64,000 bases of DNA from Blasia pusilla (taxonomy: Eukaryota > Marchantiophyta > Marchantiopsida > Blasiales), in the NCBI GenBank assembly GCA_050084515.1, contig CM114272.1, positions 14,508,001 through 14,572,000 on the forward strand. The letters run 5' to 3'. A program made the translations under genes and the position numbers. The notes beneath the pieces are model-generated. The model searched no databases. It was not told the origin of the DNA and worked only from the letters and a program-made list of their open reading frames with translations. This document shows, in pieces, positions 11,627-23,556 of this stretch (positions are counted from its first letter, which is position 1; every line of letters begins with the position of its first letter).

Positions 11627-13309
11627 TACAACATAAAGTTGTATGTTGTGTTCGAGAAGGAAGAATCACTCCAAAAAAAGGTCAAATTTGACATTCTTGT
11701 ATTGGAAAAAAATTGTAGCGTACCATGATTCTATTTATTGGCAAAATTTTCTACGACATGTAATGTCTAAGTTGTCTTGATAAATTCCAAATCACACCCA
11801 TGGAACAAGGATCCATCTTCATCTTTTTTATCCTTAAATTTATTTTTTCTTAGTTCAAAAGAGTGGATTTATTATCCTTACAAGAATATGATTTATTGCT
11901 CTCTCAAATATTAGGTTTACGATACATAAAATTAATTCTGTAAGTGTTAATTTGATCATGTAGTGGGGTAAATCATATTTCCCATACAGTGAATATATTT
12001 CTCAAAGAATTTACCACAAATCATATATAATTCCTGAACAAGTAACAACCCTTGCAATTCATCCTTGCATCTTTATTTGAAGCAATGAATGTTTTCTGTA
12101 TAATATAAGCATTAAACAGAAATTTGAGAGAATTATTTCTCCTCTTATTGATATATATCAAGTTTGGGAAAATATTTAATATTCATCAATTATTCTTTCA
12201 GATTATGTGTCATAAATGACAACTGAGGTGCATCATTTAAAGATTTCTCATTGTAATAAGGCTATGAAGCATAATTCAAAATTTTTTTCCCTTCTTGTAA
12301 TATGACAATAATTTCTATAAGGAGCAAGGACTTTCTTACAAAAATGTGTGTTAGCAAGATCAGTTGATTTTTACTTCAACCCTTCAAATAATTGATGTTC
12401 AATTACTTAAAGTTTCTTCATACGCATTAAACACTCGATTTTCATTTTGGATTTCCCAAAGGTAGAAGATCCTAGATCATATCCAACTTTAGGATGAATC
12501 TTGGAATCACTAAGTATTTGCGTTTAATCTAAAATTAAAACTAAAACTAGCTTTATGTCTTCTAATGAACTAGTCTACATGGTGAAACAAACGATGTAGC
12601 TCATTCTCTTTGATGCTAATATCATGAAGACTATTATGACAAGAGAAAGTGGTGCAAGGTTTAAAAAGGAAGATGGTGACACATCTCCCATAGTCCTTTT
12701 TTTTTTTGGTGGTGGATATTGAATTAGGCTTTTCTTTTAGTTTTCATGAAAATCATTTGGGTATACTCTTTATCTCTTAAGGGGATGACAATTTTTTCTT
12801 TGGCCCATAGAGTAGATATTATGTTGTCCAAATGAAGGTATTCCTTCAAGTCTAAGTTGGAGTGTGGCACTTCGGAAACCAGTATGTGGCCTGGGTTTTT
12901 TTTTGTTTTTTTAAGAACAAAAAAGGGAAATAAATACAAAACTAGACAAAAACTACTAACACGGAGTGGAGAATGTATGAATGACTTTCAATTTGGCTCA
13001 CATCTCCATTCATTCCTTTGGCTAAGAAATTGTAAGGGTGTAACTTGCACTTTGCACTTTTTGTAGTTTGAATGGAGTTAGCACCAAGATATGAACAAAA
13101 AACGTGGCAGTAGGAGAAAGAGAATTGCATACTAAGGCCTAGTAGTAGGGTTCCTGACTACAGAGAAAGTTAAAGGTAGTTGTATAGAAACCCTTGTCAT
13201 TTAGCAATCGTATTTCTTTTGCTCTTCATGATTGGGCTAGAGCATGTAATACACAAAGTCACTAAATATATCCTTTATGCTTCTAAATTAGGTTTGCAAG
13301 GAAAAGACA

Positions 13310-15280
13310 TGTCACGACTGTTAGGATAAATCGGTGGGATCTAGCAAAGCGTCTGCACGAGTAGTGGAGGATAGGCCTAGGAAATCGAGGATGACCTGTT
13401 GAGGCCCCGAAAAACTTGAGAGAGCAAGTTTCCCCTTCGTTTCGGCTCATTTGGAGCCATATAGAGAAACTTACTATTTTGGGTAAGTTTCCATATTGGG
13501 GATAATTGAATTTACACTTTGGAAAGTGGCCCTTGACCCACTACAACAGGCCAAGAGCCAAGGAGGTGACCTGCAAGCATAGGTTACCGTTGAGAGGGCT
13601 TGGTAGATCATTCTCTCTTTGTTGAACCTCTTGACATAAGGCGGCGGAGCTATGGTTCCTTGCCTTGTGAGTGTAACCCAAGCCTCTCATTAGGAGAGTG
13701 GGTTTGGTTTGACATGAGAGAGAGAGTGCACACCTTTGAGAGCTATGGTGTGAGATGGTGTAGAGAGAGATTGGATCTTACTTTACAGAGAGAGAATGAG
13801 AGAATGATAGAGCTTCATGATGGAGCTCGCTGGTCACTCGCTGTTTTTGCAGGTTGGGGATTGTATTTTCCATTTAGCGGCTCATGGGAGTGCTCACCGG
13901 AGCAAGGGCTGCTTTGATTGTTCTTTGCATTTGCCGATTTTTTGTGTGGAAGAATGGCGCGCGGAAGCGTTGCCCAATTTCTGATAGGGATTGATTATTG
14001 GGGCGGGTTGCCCAATGCTGGCGCTCTTGAGAGCACCATATAGCTTACGGATTTATATTTTTACAGGTTTTACATGTTCGTTGGGAGAAATCAGCGCGGA
14101 AGCGCTGCCGAATGTTGTGTAAGAGAAAGAGACATTGGACTTTACAACAGTCCCCGTTTGTTTTTACTGGAATTTTCGATTCTAAATATTTTTTGACGTT
14201 GTCATAGATCGTGAAGATGTACATGTAGTGCAACAAACAATGCAAAATTTAGAGTTGTGAGCTGAAAGTTATGATCAATCTTGCAAAACTTCCATTGCTA
14301 GGCAAATTTTAGGGTTAAATTGTTCAAACCCTAAACCAGCCGCCACGCCAGCGGCGGCCGTCGCCGTCATAGTCACCATCAATGGTCAACCGTCATTGTC
14401 ACCGTTCGGCAATCACCATCAATGGTCAACCGTCACCGTCAACGCTCCACTGTCCGTTGTCCATCTTTTGGTTGCCATTGCCGCCATTACGGAGTGGAGG
14501 GTCTTCCATGACGTTCGTTGATTCTGTGACTTGCGTCGCCACTACATACTTTGTTTTGGCCGCAACCGTCTTTGCAATTTCGTCATCAACCAAGGATGGC
14601 ACATGACCTCCGATTAAGATGTTTGAGTTTTGATTTCATGGTGCTATATTGTGATTGGTAGCTGCTCGACGACGATCGAGTACCATGCCGTGACGCCCGT
14701 AGCCACAACGCGCCGCCAATTGCTGCGTCGTGCCGCTCGTGGCCACATCGCACCGTCTTGATCCCGGAACTACTCCTTCACTAAGGATCAGAGTGTGTGA
14801 ATTGTTGATTGAGGAGGGTATGCCACCGAGTACCGCATCCCATTCCCAAGTGCCGTGTTGTTTGTAGCCAGTGCCGCATCGGACCGCTGGACCTGCACCG
14901 CACATCAAGGAGGTTGAGCAGTGTCACTACGAGAGGAGTATGACTTGCTGATTGGAGGAGTTGTATTCACGACCGAGTTGGGGTCAAGATTTGCAGTTGC
15001 TGAGGAGCGACATCGACATGTGTTCAGGCTACCCATTCTGGTCGTTTACCCTGCACGTCTGAGGGATTGTGGGATTTGGGTAGTTTATTTGGGGATGTTG
15101 GGTTGTGTGGATGCTGAGAACATCATTCATATATGTGGTTTAGGGGACATAGACCTGTGTGGGATGTCCGGAGTTGAGGATAGGTTGTCGATGAGATGAT
15201 AGCCCGGTCAAGTGCTGCATGTTCGGGATGAGTGATTGAGGGATTACTCGCGAGGTTGAGAGTGATCGGGTGAGAAGGGC
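13310..15280 (+). repeat. Gypsy LTR/5' leader, copy 2
   Basis: Same motif order as 2704-4796, beginning TGTCACGACTGTTAGGAT after an unrelated flank. The paired GCGC hairpins and the GTCAACGGTC patch are retained. The region just before gag contains GTTGGGGTCAAGATTTGCAG and GGACATAGACCTGTGTGGGA as in copy 1. Confidence 0.75.
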
Positions 15281-15842
15281 ACAAGGGTCATCACGGCGTC
15301 CGTTCGGGACTTTAAGAGGCAAGGTGGTGAACCTGAGAGTAGCTCTAGAGGTTTTACGTGGAGTGGCGCGAGGTTCCGAGGATCTCCACGTGAGGGACCA
15401 CCTCGACCTCCTTCTGTCTCATCGTCAGACGAGAGGGAGGATGTAGAGGAGTTTGTGAGCACATTGCCACACATTGTGAGTGGTCCTACTAGTTGGGCGT
15501 ACGAGATGGACAATCGGGATAGAGGACTGCGTAGGTTTTCAGGTATAGTAGGTACGATTGAGTTGCACGATTTCATAGCATAGTTTAGGAGTTGGTGCGA
15601 CTCTCAACGGGCCAAGAACTCTAGAGATTTCAACCCGTTTACAGGATGGAACGGTATGTTCCAGCATTTAGAGGGGGCACTGATGGATGATTACCATGAG
15701 TTCTCTCAGAGATAAGCACGTAAGATTGAGGCGTGGAGGCTCTACTATGACCCACATTGTGTGTCATGGACGGAACCGTTCCCAAATGAGGAGGAGGATT
15801 CAGGAGAGGCTACTTCCTCTTCCACTAGTGATTTTTTAGGAG
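15281..15842 (+). pseudogene. Gypsy gag N-terminal part fused to RT (copy C)
   Basis: The gag reading includes GEPESSSRGFTWSGARF, GPTSWAYEMDNRDRG and NPFTGWNGMFQHLEGALMD, and ends in STSDFLGG. It then joins directly to ENATIMLAKKDVHGNW of RT in the same frame (about 15843). Capsid C-terminus, zinc knuckle, protease and methyltransferase are all deleted. The start codon position reads ACA. Stops lie near 15590 and 15714. The fused frame from 15761 stays open to 16162. Confidence 0.75.
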
Positions 15843-17250
15843 GGGAGAATGCCACTATCATGCTCGCCAAGAAGGATGTGCATGGCAACTGGACGGATAG
15901 GCGGATGTGTGGGGATTACCGACCTATTAATCGACAGACGAAGTCCGATAGGTATGCCATGCCCATCCCTCAGGAGATCTTTGATACGATTGGTCACGCA
16001 AAGATCTTCAATTCATTGGATTTTGCGAGCCGGATACCATCAGCTCCCTATCAGATTGGAGGACAAGCAAAAGATGGCATTTTTTGGCACCGATCCTCAC
16101 GGGAAGGATTGTTTGTACAAGTGGCGGTTCTTACCATTTGGGTTAAAGAACGCCCCAACTGAGTTTCAGAGGGTCATGGATAGGATCTTGGCAGGTCTGG
16201 ATTTTGCTAGGTATTATATTGATGACATCGTAGTCTTTAGCGCCACGGTTGAGGAGCATAAGCAACATCTAGAGGAGGTATTTCGACGATTGCAATTACA
16301 TGGGCTGAAGCTACATCTAGGCAAGTGCAAGTTCTTCTACAACCAGATTGAGTACTTGGGTCATACGATATACCCAGGGGGTCTTGGTGCTCAACAGACA
16401 AAGGTAGAGGCTATCTCACGCATTCCACGCCCTACAGATGTGACCTGTGTTCGTGCATTCATGGGATTGGAAAACTTATATCAGCGATACGTCAAGGGAT
16501 TCGATTCGATTGCGGAGCCGCTAACCTTGCTGACCAAGGTGGATCACGAGTGGCATTGGGGGGATGAGCAGGAGTGAGCATTTCAGTTGCTCAAGGATAG
16601 GTTGACGTTCGGGCTCATCTTGAGGAGACCGATCAAGGGGCGTCCTTTCTAGTTGCACATAGATTGGATCATGTTGGGGCTTGGAGCGGTGCTCAGCCAA
16701 CATGATGATGAGGGTAGAGAGTTCATGGTGGCTTACGCTAGCCACTCGAAAAATGCTATAAAGGCAAAGTGCAGCTCGAATGAGGGTGAGTGCTTGGCTG
16801 CAGTGTGGGCTGTCGCGCATTTCAGATGTTACTTATTTGGCAACCCTTTTACCATCATCACTAATCATCAACTACTGAAGTGGTTGATGGAGTCCGACAA
16901 GCTTACAGGGAAGCTTGTGAGATGGGCTCTGTTGTTGCAGGAGTATGATTTTTAGGTGGTACATAGACCTGGGATGCTCAACCAAGATGCAGATGGGTTG
17001 AGTCGTAACCAATGCCCAAGTCACCGAGATGCGACTGGAGCTCGATGGCATGGAGAGAGTGATGAGGAGTTCGTGCCTGGATGGCACGCGTAAGCCTATT
17101 TAGGCATGTTGGCTATAGAGAGCCAGAGTGTGGAGACTTCAATGGCGAGGTCTAGTGGAGAGTCCTTGGATCCCGAGGCTAGTGAGGAGACAACACGTAG
17201 CCGAGATATTCATGATGATGGAGTAGTCTTGGAGTACCTTCGTACTGGCA
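15843..17250 (+). pseudogene. Gypsy RT and RNase H (copy C)
   Basis: RT motifs are MCGDYRPINRQTKSDRYAMP, GYHQLPIRLEDKQKMAFFG, FLPFGLKNAPTEFQRVMD, YIDDIVVFSAT (YIDD at 16215-16226), YLGHTIYPGGLG and APILRRP-like LILRRPIKGRPF. RNase H runs from LHIDWIMLGLGAVLSQHDD through YASHSKNA, NEGECLAAVWAVAHFRCYLF and TNHQLLKWLMESDKLTGKL to HRPGMLNQDADGLSR. It ends in a linker rich in Ser and acidic residues (SGESLDPEASEETT). There is a one-base frame change near 16025 and stops near 16576, 16651, 16955 and 17092. It is better preserved than copy B but not functional. Confidence 0.85.
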
Positions 17251-17255
17251 GTGTT

Positions 17256-18720
17256 GTCGTATAGTGTCTTGGGATTTGAAACCCATACCAGTACCACGAG
17301 CTATGATTCCCAAGCTTATTGAGTTATTGAAGGAGAAGATGCAGATGGGTATCTTAGAGTTATCTATGGGGCCTTACTCGAGTCGATGGTTCACTGTGCC
17401 GAAGAAATGAGGAGCTCTCCGATTCATTCAAGATATGCAACCAGAAAATAAGGAAACCATTCGAAATATGGGAGCGGTGCCTAGAATAGAGGAAGTCACA
17501 TGAGCTTTTGCAGCCCGTGCTATCGATTCGATAGGAGATTTTCACTCGGGATATGATCAATTCCAATTAGCTATGGAGAGTAGAGCTGTTACCACTATGC
17601 GCACTCCACTTGGGCTTGTAAGAAATGTGCACATTATCTCAAGGAGCAACAAATTATGTTGCTCACATGCAGAGTGCTATGAATAAAATCTTGAGAGAGT
17701 TCATTCTTGAGAAGACCATTCCTTTTGTAGATGATATTCCTATAAAAGGATGTGCAATAGAAGATAGGATTGAGAGGGTTGTGAAAGATGGGTGTAGAAA
17801 GTTTGTGTCTCATCATATTCGTAATGTGGATATGATCCTAACAAGACTAGAAGAGGTCAATCTTACTCTTTCTGGAGAAAAGTGTAGCTTTGGGATTCCT
17901 CATATTGTGGTAGTGGGTCATCTTTGTGGAGAGTTTGGCCGAAAATCAAATCCTGCAAAGGTTGATGTCATCGAGAGGATACGAGAATGCAAAAACGTCA
18001 CCAAAGTGAGAAGGTTTTTAGGATCTTGTGTGTTTTATCACGTGTGGATTCCTCATTTTGGCCACATATCTGATCCTTTGTATGAGCTGTTGAGAAAGAA
18101 GAAGAAATTCACTTGGGAGAAGAAGCAAAGAGCAGAAATGATGCAGTTGAAGGAAGCATTGAATTCGCCATCAATTCTACTACAAATGAGCTACGAATGC
18201 GGAAGACCTATTATCATCATAGTGGAGACTAGCCCTATTGCTAATGGGTGGGCAGTTGGGCACGATGACGCAGAAGGAAGAAGATTTGCGATAAGGTTTG
18301 GAGCTCGTACACTCACAGAACAACAGAGGAGGTACCCTCAGGTAAAGAGGGAGCTTTGGGAAGTTGTAAATGCAATGAAAGTTGAGAAGGAGTATCTTAT
18401 GGGAGCCTATGTATTGCTTGAAGTTGATTGTCTTCCTCTGTTGGGTATGATTGCGAATTGTACGGCTCCAGATATAGCCATGCTACGTTGGATAGCCTAC
18501 ATTAGGTCCTTGAATCCACAAATTGAAGCATATAGCTGGGAAAGAGAACTCCATAGCTGACATGTTGTCTAGAGCTAGATTTAGTCAAGAAGAAGATATG
18601 GAGGCAACTGAGATAGATGAGGATGATGCACATGTGTGGCAAGTGTTATCTCAAGAACGAGGTGGCACAGAGGATGTTCTAGCCTTCAAAGAGAATTTGT
18701 ATGAGGGCAAGTTAAAATAA
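17256..18720 (+). pseudogene. RT and RNase H of Gypsy element D
   Basis: RT readings are YSSRWFTVPKK, LRFIQDMQPENKETIRNMG, SIGDFHSGYDQFQLAMESR, TTMRTPLGL, CTLSQGATNYVAHMQSAMNK and the catalytic box FVDDIPIKG (17724-17735; Tyr replaced by Phe). Then come IVVVGHLCGEFGRKSNPAKV and VRRFLGSCVFYHVWIPHF. RNase H follows to IAGKENSIADMLSR. The longest open piece is 17625-18560 (311 residues). The layout DDIPIKG ... FSGxK ... VVGHxC ... GRKP matches a Gypsy RT type I associate chiefly with basidiomycete fungi. That lineage placement is from memory of the family and needs a tree. Stops near 17410, 17503 and 17622 and a frame change near 18550 make it a pseudogene. Confidence 0.75.
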
Positions 18721-20015
18721 ATTGGGCGCTATTTAAGCACTCTACAAAGAGACGGAGGGTGGACAGAAAAGTTCTTCAAGGAGATTCGGCATAAGGCGTA
18801 TGGCTATCTACTACAAGATGGGTATCTTTAGAAAAGGCCAAAGAGGAAAGATGGAATGCCCTTGAGGGTGATGGATGATAATGGGATAAAAAATGCAAGT
18901 GCTCAAAGAATTCCACAATTCTTTATGGGTAGGACACAGAGGTACTTGGGCAACTTTCACCAAGATAAAAGAGAGGTATTGGTAGAAAGGCCTATGTAAG
19001 GATGTTGAGAGATATGCTGGGTCATGTGTTGAATATCAATTTCAATAAAAAATGAGGATGAGAGATGGTATTAAATCTACGTATCCTTTGTCTATTCAAC
19101 ATCAATGGGTTATAGATCTAGTTGCTATGCCACTAGGTCTTTGGGGAATGCGTTACCTGGTCCTAGCACGAGAAGAGTTGTCCAACTTTGTAGAATGGAG
19201 GGCTTTACGGGCTAAAAAAATAGAGCATATACGTCATTATTCTAGAGGATATTGTTGCTCGATATGGGAGTGTCACGAGAATCCATGCAGATAGAGGTGA
19301 GTTGAATGCAGAGAAAGCACGAGAGTTCTTCAAGAGATATAGAGTCTAGTTGAGATTAACAAACTCTATGAATCCTGAGGCAAACGACAAGAGCGAAAGG
19401 GGACATCCGCCAATCATTCAAGCATTGGTAAAGGCATGTGGAGATCGTTATGCTGACTGGCCTAGATTGCTTCCATTTGCTTTATGGGCAGATAGAACCA
19501 CTCACAACATCGTCATAGGGTTCATGCCTACAGAGTTGATGACAAGTCAAAAGCCGATAATGCCAGCAGACGGAGATATATCCACTTGGATTGATTTTCC
19601 GTGGGAAGACGGGCTCGATAGGGAAGAGCTCATAGCACTTCGAATGCAGTAGCTAGAGCAGTGGGAAGAATATAGTGCAGAAGCATTAGTCAAAATGAAG
19701 GAAGTAAGGTTGAAAAATAAGGAGCGCTTTGACAAAACGCATCGACTTCGGAAGGAGCCTATAAGAGAAGGAGATTGGGTCTTGGTGCATGATAATAACC
19801 TCGACAACCAGCATAGTACAATTAAGAAGTTTGTGCGTCGTTGTTTTGGTCCGTACGTTGTAGTCTTTGCTTTTGACAATGCCACTTACAAACTACGTGA
19901 ACTAGATGACACAATTCTCAAGCTGCCCATTGCAGGAAAAAGGGTCAAGATTTTCTGTAGACATGAGGGATTTCTTGATTTCGATTCAATGTGTCTAGAG
20001 GCACAAAAAAAATAA
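18721..20015 (+). pseudogene. Integrase of Gypsy element D
   Basis: The zinc-binding HHCC N-terminus is recognisable around 18890-19040 (VLKEFHNSLWVGHRGTW ... RYAGSCVEY, the second Cys of the pair changed). The core shows HQWVIDLVAMPLG (first Asp), then IHADRGELNAEKAREFFKRY (second Asp) and NPEANDKSERGHPPI (Glu). The C-terminus ERFDKTHRLRKEPIREGDWV is typical of a GPY/F-type domain and includes FGPYVVVFAFDNATYKLREL. Frames change around 19200-19350 and a TAG sits near 19650. The final ORF ends at 20015, about 75 bases before the LTR. Confidence 0.8.
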
Positions 20016-20089
20016 GTCTGAGTAAAATAGCAAGAAGTCTCAATGTTTTCGGCACATATCCGAGGATGTGCAGGTTTGGAGGGGATGAA

Positions 20090-21357
20090 TGTCATATAAT
20101 AAAATCAGCCAGTGTGTAAACTCCTTCCTCGTTAAGAGTTACATAGAATTTTATTAGTATTAAGTAAATTAGTTTAGGAAAAGGAAATTCCCATGTTTAA
20201 ACCTCTTTATGGTGCCTCTTTTATGCGGGCCCAACTTTAGGAAAAGAGGTAATAAATAAAAGATGACTTTCTAAAAGTAAATTAGTGAGGTTGGTGCTTT
20301 AATAAAAAGAAAAAGTAGTCTTGGTTTATGGCTAGGTTAGTTGGAAAATATCAAGTGGATAAAAGAGGATATTTTGGAAGAGATAAGAGTAAATCTACTT
20401 GTGTCAAAATATGATTGGCTAAGCCTTGAGAGGAAGCGATGTGGCACAAGATAAGATTAGCTTTATTTCGTATTCTTGTGGATCACTTCTGAGTATATAA
20501 AGAGGAGGTACCTTCAAGGGTTCATCACCTTCTATTCCACATCTTGAATCTTCCATGTCACTCATGAGTGTATGACTTTGGGATTGCTTGCTCTTCCAAT
20601 GAGAGTGGATCACCCCTCTTGGGAGAGTAACTTGATCATGGTCTATTCTTTGAGAGGTTTCTAGAGTGTGGTGTGTGTTTGGAGATGAGAGGTTTGTCAC
20701 CTTAGAGAAGTTTAGTCATACTAAAATAGTGAATGTTTTGGCTTGTTATTTTCCCAATGAGAGTAAATTACCCATCTTGGGAGAATAATTCCGCCAAAAT
20801 CCATTCTTGAGGAGAGTAGAGAATGTCTGTCAAGCATAGATAGGGGTGGAGCACAAGTTGTGCCAGACTTTCCTTTCCTCAATCCATACCATGTCAAGGT
20901 ACTCTTTGTAGATAGACATTGGTTCACTCGCTATTTAGTTTATCACTTTGGGGAGGCGTTCATGAACTAGGTCATTCAATCTCCAATTCCGGTGATCCTT
21001 CCTATCGTCACATATGGAAGGATATAGGATTGTACTTTGTATGTCCTTATATAGCGACCCATGGACGTCAATAGGCCTGCTCAAGTAGGGTTCAACACTA
21101 GTTATGTTATCTTCCTCGTGTACTAGCGTAAAGTAGTTTATATGGATTTTATAGTTAAGAATTTTGGGATCCGATGTTAGGAAGAAGTGATCGCCTCGGC
21201 ACTTCCATTTGTGGTACGTGTCGTGAGAGAATGGAGAGTTTACATAATAATTTTGTATTGAAAAAGGAGAACTTCTTAGAGAGTTCACCTTGCATAAACC
21301 ACGTCTGCTGCAGCTAGAAGGCTTGCCTTTACTCGAAGAAAGGCTCTCGACATGACA
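20090..21357 (+). repeat. 3' LTR of Gypsy element D
   Basis: It is preceded by the purine tract TTTGGAGGGGATGAA. It begins TGTCATATAATAAAATC and ends GACATGACA, giving a TGTCAT/ATGACA terminal inverted repeat and a length of 1268 bases. Sequence ACGTT follows it and then the integrase of copy C. The matching duplication at the 5' side is absent, as expected for a 5'-truncated element. A TATA-like GAGTATATAAAGAGGAGG lies near 20490-20510, a plausible LTR promoter. Confidence 0.75.
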
Positions 21358-22215
21358 ACGTTGCGAGCACCATGGGTGCTAGAGAGCGGGATTGGATCCT
21401 ACAACAAGCTAGATGGTTCCATTGGGAGGGGACATATATTTTGAGGATTTGGGAGGATGGTAGAGTATGCGTAGTGCCGCATCCTTTGCAGAGAGCACGA
21501 CTAGTGCAGCATGCCCACGAAGAGTTGGGTCACTTTGGGGTGAAGGGGACGTACATCTTACTCCAAATTCAGTATTGGTGGCGAGACATGCAGACTGATG
21601 TTCAACAGTTTGTTGCCATGTGCATGGTGTGTGATCAGGTCCGAGCATCGTTCAATGCTCCGACTCCACAATATCATCCATTATCGATCATGGGTTTAGG
21701 ATATAGATGGAGTTTGGATTTTGCAAGACCTTTGCCTTTGACGGAGCGTCACAATCGTTATGTATTGGTCATGGTCGAGCACTTCTCAAAGTGGATCGAG
21801 TTGGTTGCATTGCCTGACAAAGCGAGTAAGGGAGTAGCTTATGCCTTCCTTGATAGAGTGCTGAGTCATTATGGCGCATTGGTTGAGGTGTTGACAGACC
21901 AGCGTACCGAGTTTTGCGGTGAGTTCCAGGCCTTGTGTGATCAGACGCTCGTTGATCACCGCACGACTTCGCGAGATCATCACGAGGCGGACGGATTAGC
22001 GGAGAGAGTTGTGCACACGGTGAAGAGGGGTTTATGCAAGTATGGCTTGCAGAGAGGTCATCTAGGAGATTGGAACCTCCACTTGCTGCGGTTGGCGATG
22101 GGATACAGATTCAGCAGGCATGCATCCTTAGGGTCTTTTTCATCGTGGACTATGGCATGTTTGATGCCAACTCTCACTAGGGTTCCTCATGGACGATGGA
22201 TGTGTCCCAAATATA
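21358..22215 (+). pseudogene. Gypsy integrase (copy C) with remnant of PHD finger
   Basis: From 21372 the reading is open for 320 residues. The HHCC zinc domain reads HAHEELGHFG ... CMVCDQ. The core has WSLDFARPLP (Asp), VLTDQRTEF (Asp) and HHEADGLAERV (Glu), so all three catalytic acidic residues are present. After SRHASLGSFS the protein jumps to the last part of the PHD finger (MACLMPTLTRVPHGRWMCPK), so the core's C-terminus is deleted. The ORF then runs into antisense sequence of another copy. It is the most complete integrase in the window but structurally truncated. Confidence 0.85.
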
Positions 22216-22720
22216 TATACGAACATCCATCACAAACTAGCATCATGGCCGCACACGAGCAGAATCACACAACATACAACGCAAGCCTGCAGGAACTATT
22301 GCTGAGCTCCGATCTAGTACCATCAATGTTATGAAGGTGACATGGCGCACAATAACGCACATGGTCCTTCCATACCATACCATCGCGTCCCTCTAGCAAG
22401 AGAACACAGGATGGCAAAACTTCACACACTCTCAGGATAGTGCGCCTTGCAGTCACATTCAACATCGTCGGTGTCGTCTGCTCCAAGTAGACATAATCTC
22501 CTTGATGAAACCTCCGGATAGTTGGTCGATAACCACCACCCCAAATAGTCGCATACCTCAACGTATCCCGATGTTGCGTAATCTCCAAGTTCTCGAACGT
22601 CATGGGCATCACTCTCCGAAACAACTCAGTCCTCTGAGAACATGCTCGCATCCATACATATGCGTCATCAAGGTCTAGCATCTCACCAGCATAGTTCTAC
22701 ATTCTGACTTGTGTCTGTGA
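22216..22720 (-). pseudogene. Inverted Gypsy integrase C-terminus and half PHD finger
   Basis: The minus-strand ORF of 138 residues reads MLDLDDAYVWMRACSQRTEL, then RYATIWGGGYRPTIRRFHQG and LLLEGRDGMVWKDHVRYC, colinear with copy A (245-640). Beyond its stop the reading continues into the first half of the PHD finger (a CxxC-like pair, then MMLVCDGCS) up to about 22215. It meets the plus-strand second half of the finger tail to tail. It carries Glu where copy A has its TAA stop. Confidence 0.85.
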
Positions 22721-22867
22721 TATGGATGACAAGAAGGCGACTAACTATAGGGCCACATGAGCACCCGACCTTCTTGCTCTTAGCGTCCTAGAGATATATG
22801 TCGTAGTAGGTAGGGATAGATGGCTATCTAAAGTTAGAGGGACCTAACTACCAGCTAGGGGGGCGAT

Positions 22868-23556
22868 TGCAGATATTTTGGTATTTCTTTCCTCTGTGTA
22901 TGGATGCCATGAGTTAACATGGGATCGTGTGTGTTTGTGTGTGTGTTCGATGACAACGATGTATATTGTGTAGCGATGTGTATGCGCACGACAACTGTCA
23001 CGACTATTAGGATAGATCGGTGGGATCTAGCAGAGCGTCCGCATGAGTAGTGGAGGACAGGCCCAGGAGGTCGAGGATGATCTGTTGAGGCCCCGGAAAA
23101 CCTGAGAGAGTAGGTTTTCCCTTCGTTTTGGCTCATTTGGAGCCACATGTAGAAACTTACTATTTTGGGTAAGTTTCCATGTTGGGGATAGTTGACTTTC
23201 CACTTTTGGAAGTGGACCTTGACCCGCTACAATAGGTCAAGAGCCAAGGAGGTGACCTGCAAGTATAGGTTACCGTTGAGGGGGCTTGGGAGAGGGAAGG
23301 GGTGTACCTCCAAGAGAGGGAGCTTGAGAGCTCATTCTCTCTTTGTTGAACCTCTTGGCATAAGGCGGCGGAGCTATGGTTCCTTGCCTTGTGAGTGTAA
23401 CCCAAGCCTCTCATTAGGAGAGTGGGTTTGGTTTGACATGAGAGAGAGTGCACACCTTTGAGAGCTATGGTGTGAGATGGTGTAGAGAGAGATTGGAGAA
23501 ACTTTAATTGAAGATATTTTGGTACTTCTCGCCTCTGTGTATGGATGCCATGAGTT
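22868..23556 (+). repeat. Gypsy 3'-terminal module plus partial leader/LTR (copy 3)
   Basis: 22850-22867 is a G-rich polypurine-like tract (GCTAGGGGGGCGAT). 22868-22995 is the 3'-terminal module. 22996 starts the TGTCACGACTATTAGG block, colinear with 13310-13780 as far as about 23496. At 23509 the first 48 bases of the terminal module appear again (TGAAGATATTTTGG). The module-leader-module order is the only place where both ends of the family are seen joined. Confidence 0.6.

Larger units (their letters stand above)
10259..13309. other. AT-rich spacer
   Basis: AT-rich DNA without convincing genes, apart from the integrase relic at 10771-11067 and the mini-Helitron at 11436-11626. Short ORFs show no domain that I recognise. 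Confidence 0.6.
17256..21357 (+). mobile_element. Gypsy element D of a different lineage, nested in copy C
   Basis: A 5'-truncated element starting in RT and ending with a 3' LTR at 20090-21357. It splits the RNase H-integrase linker of copy C, which resumes directly after 21357. Codon use and motifs differ strongly from the host element. Stops at several points show decay. Confidence 0.75.
13310..23556 (+). mobile_element. Gypsy copy C, deleted and interrupted by element D
   Basis: The leader (13310) is followed by a gag truncated and fused to RT at about 15843, then RNase H to about 17100 and a linker to about 17250. Element D (to 21357) follows, and then the integrase resumes. The PHD/integrase end is rearranged around 22140-22720. 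A G-rich tract, the 3'-terminal module and part of another leader/LTR copy (22996) complete it. Protease and methyltransferase are absent from this copy. Confidence 0.7.
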
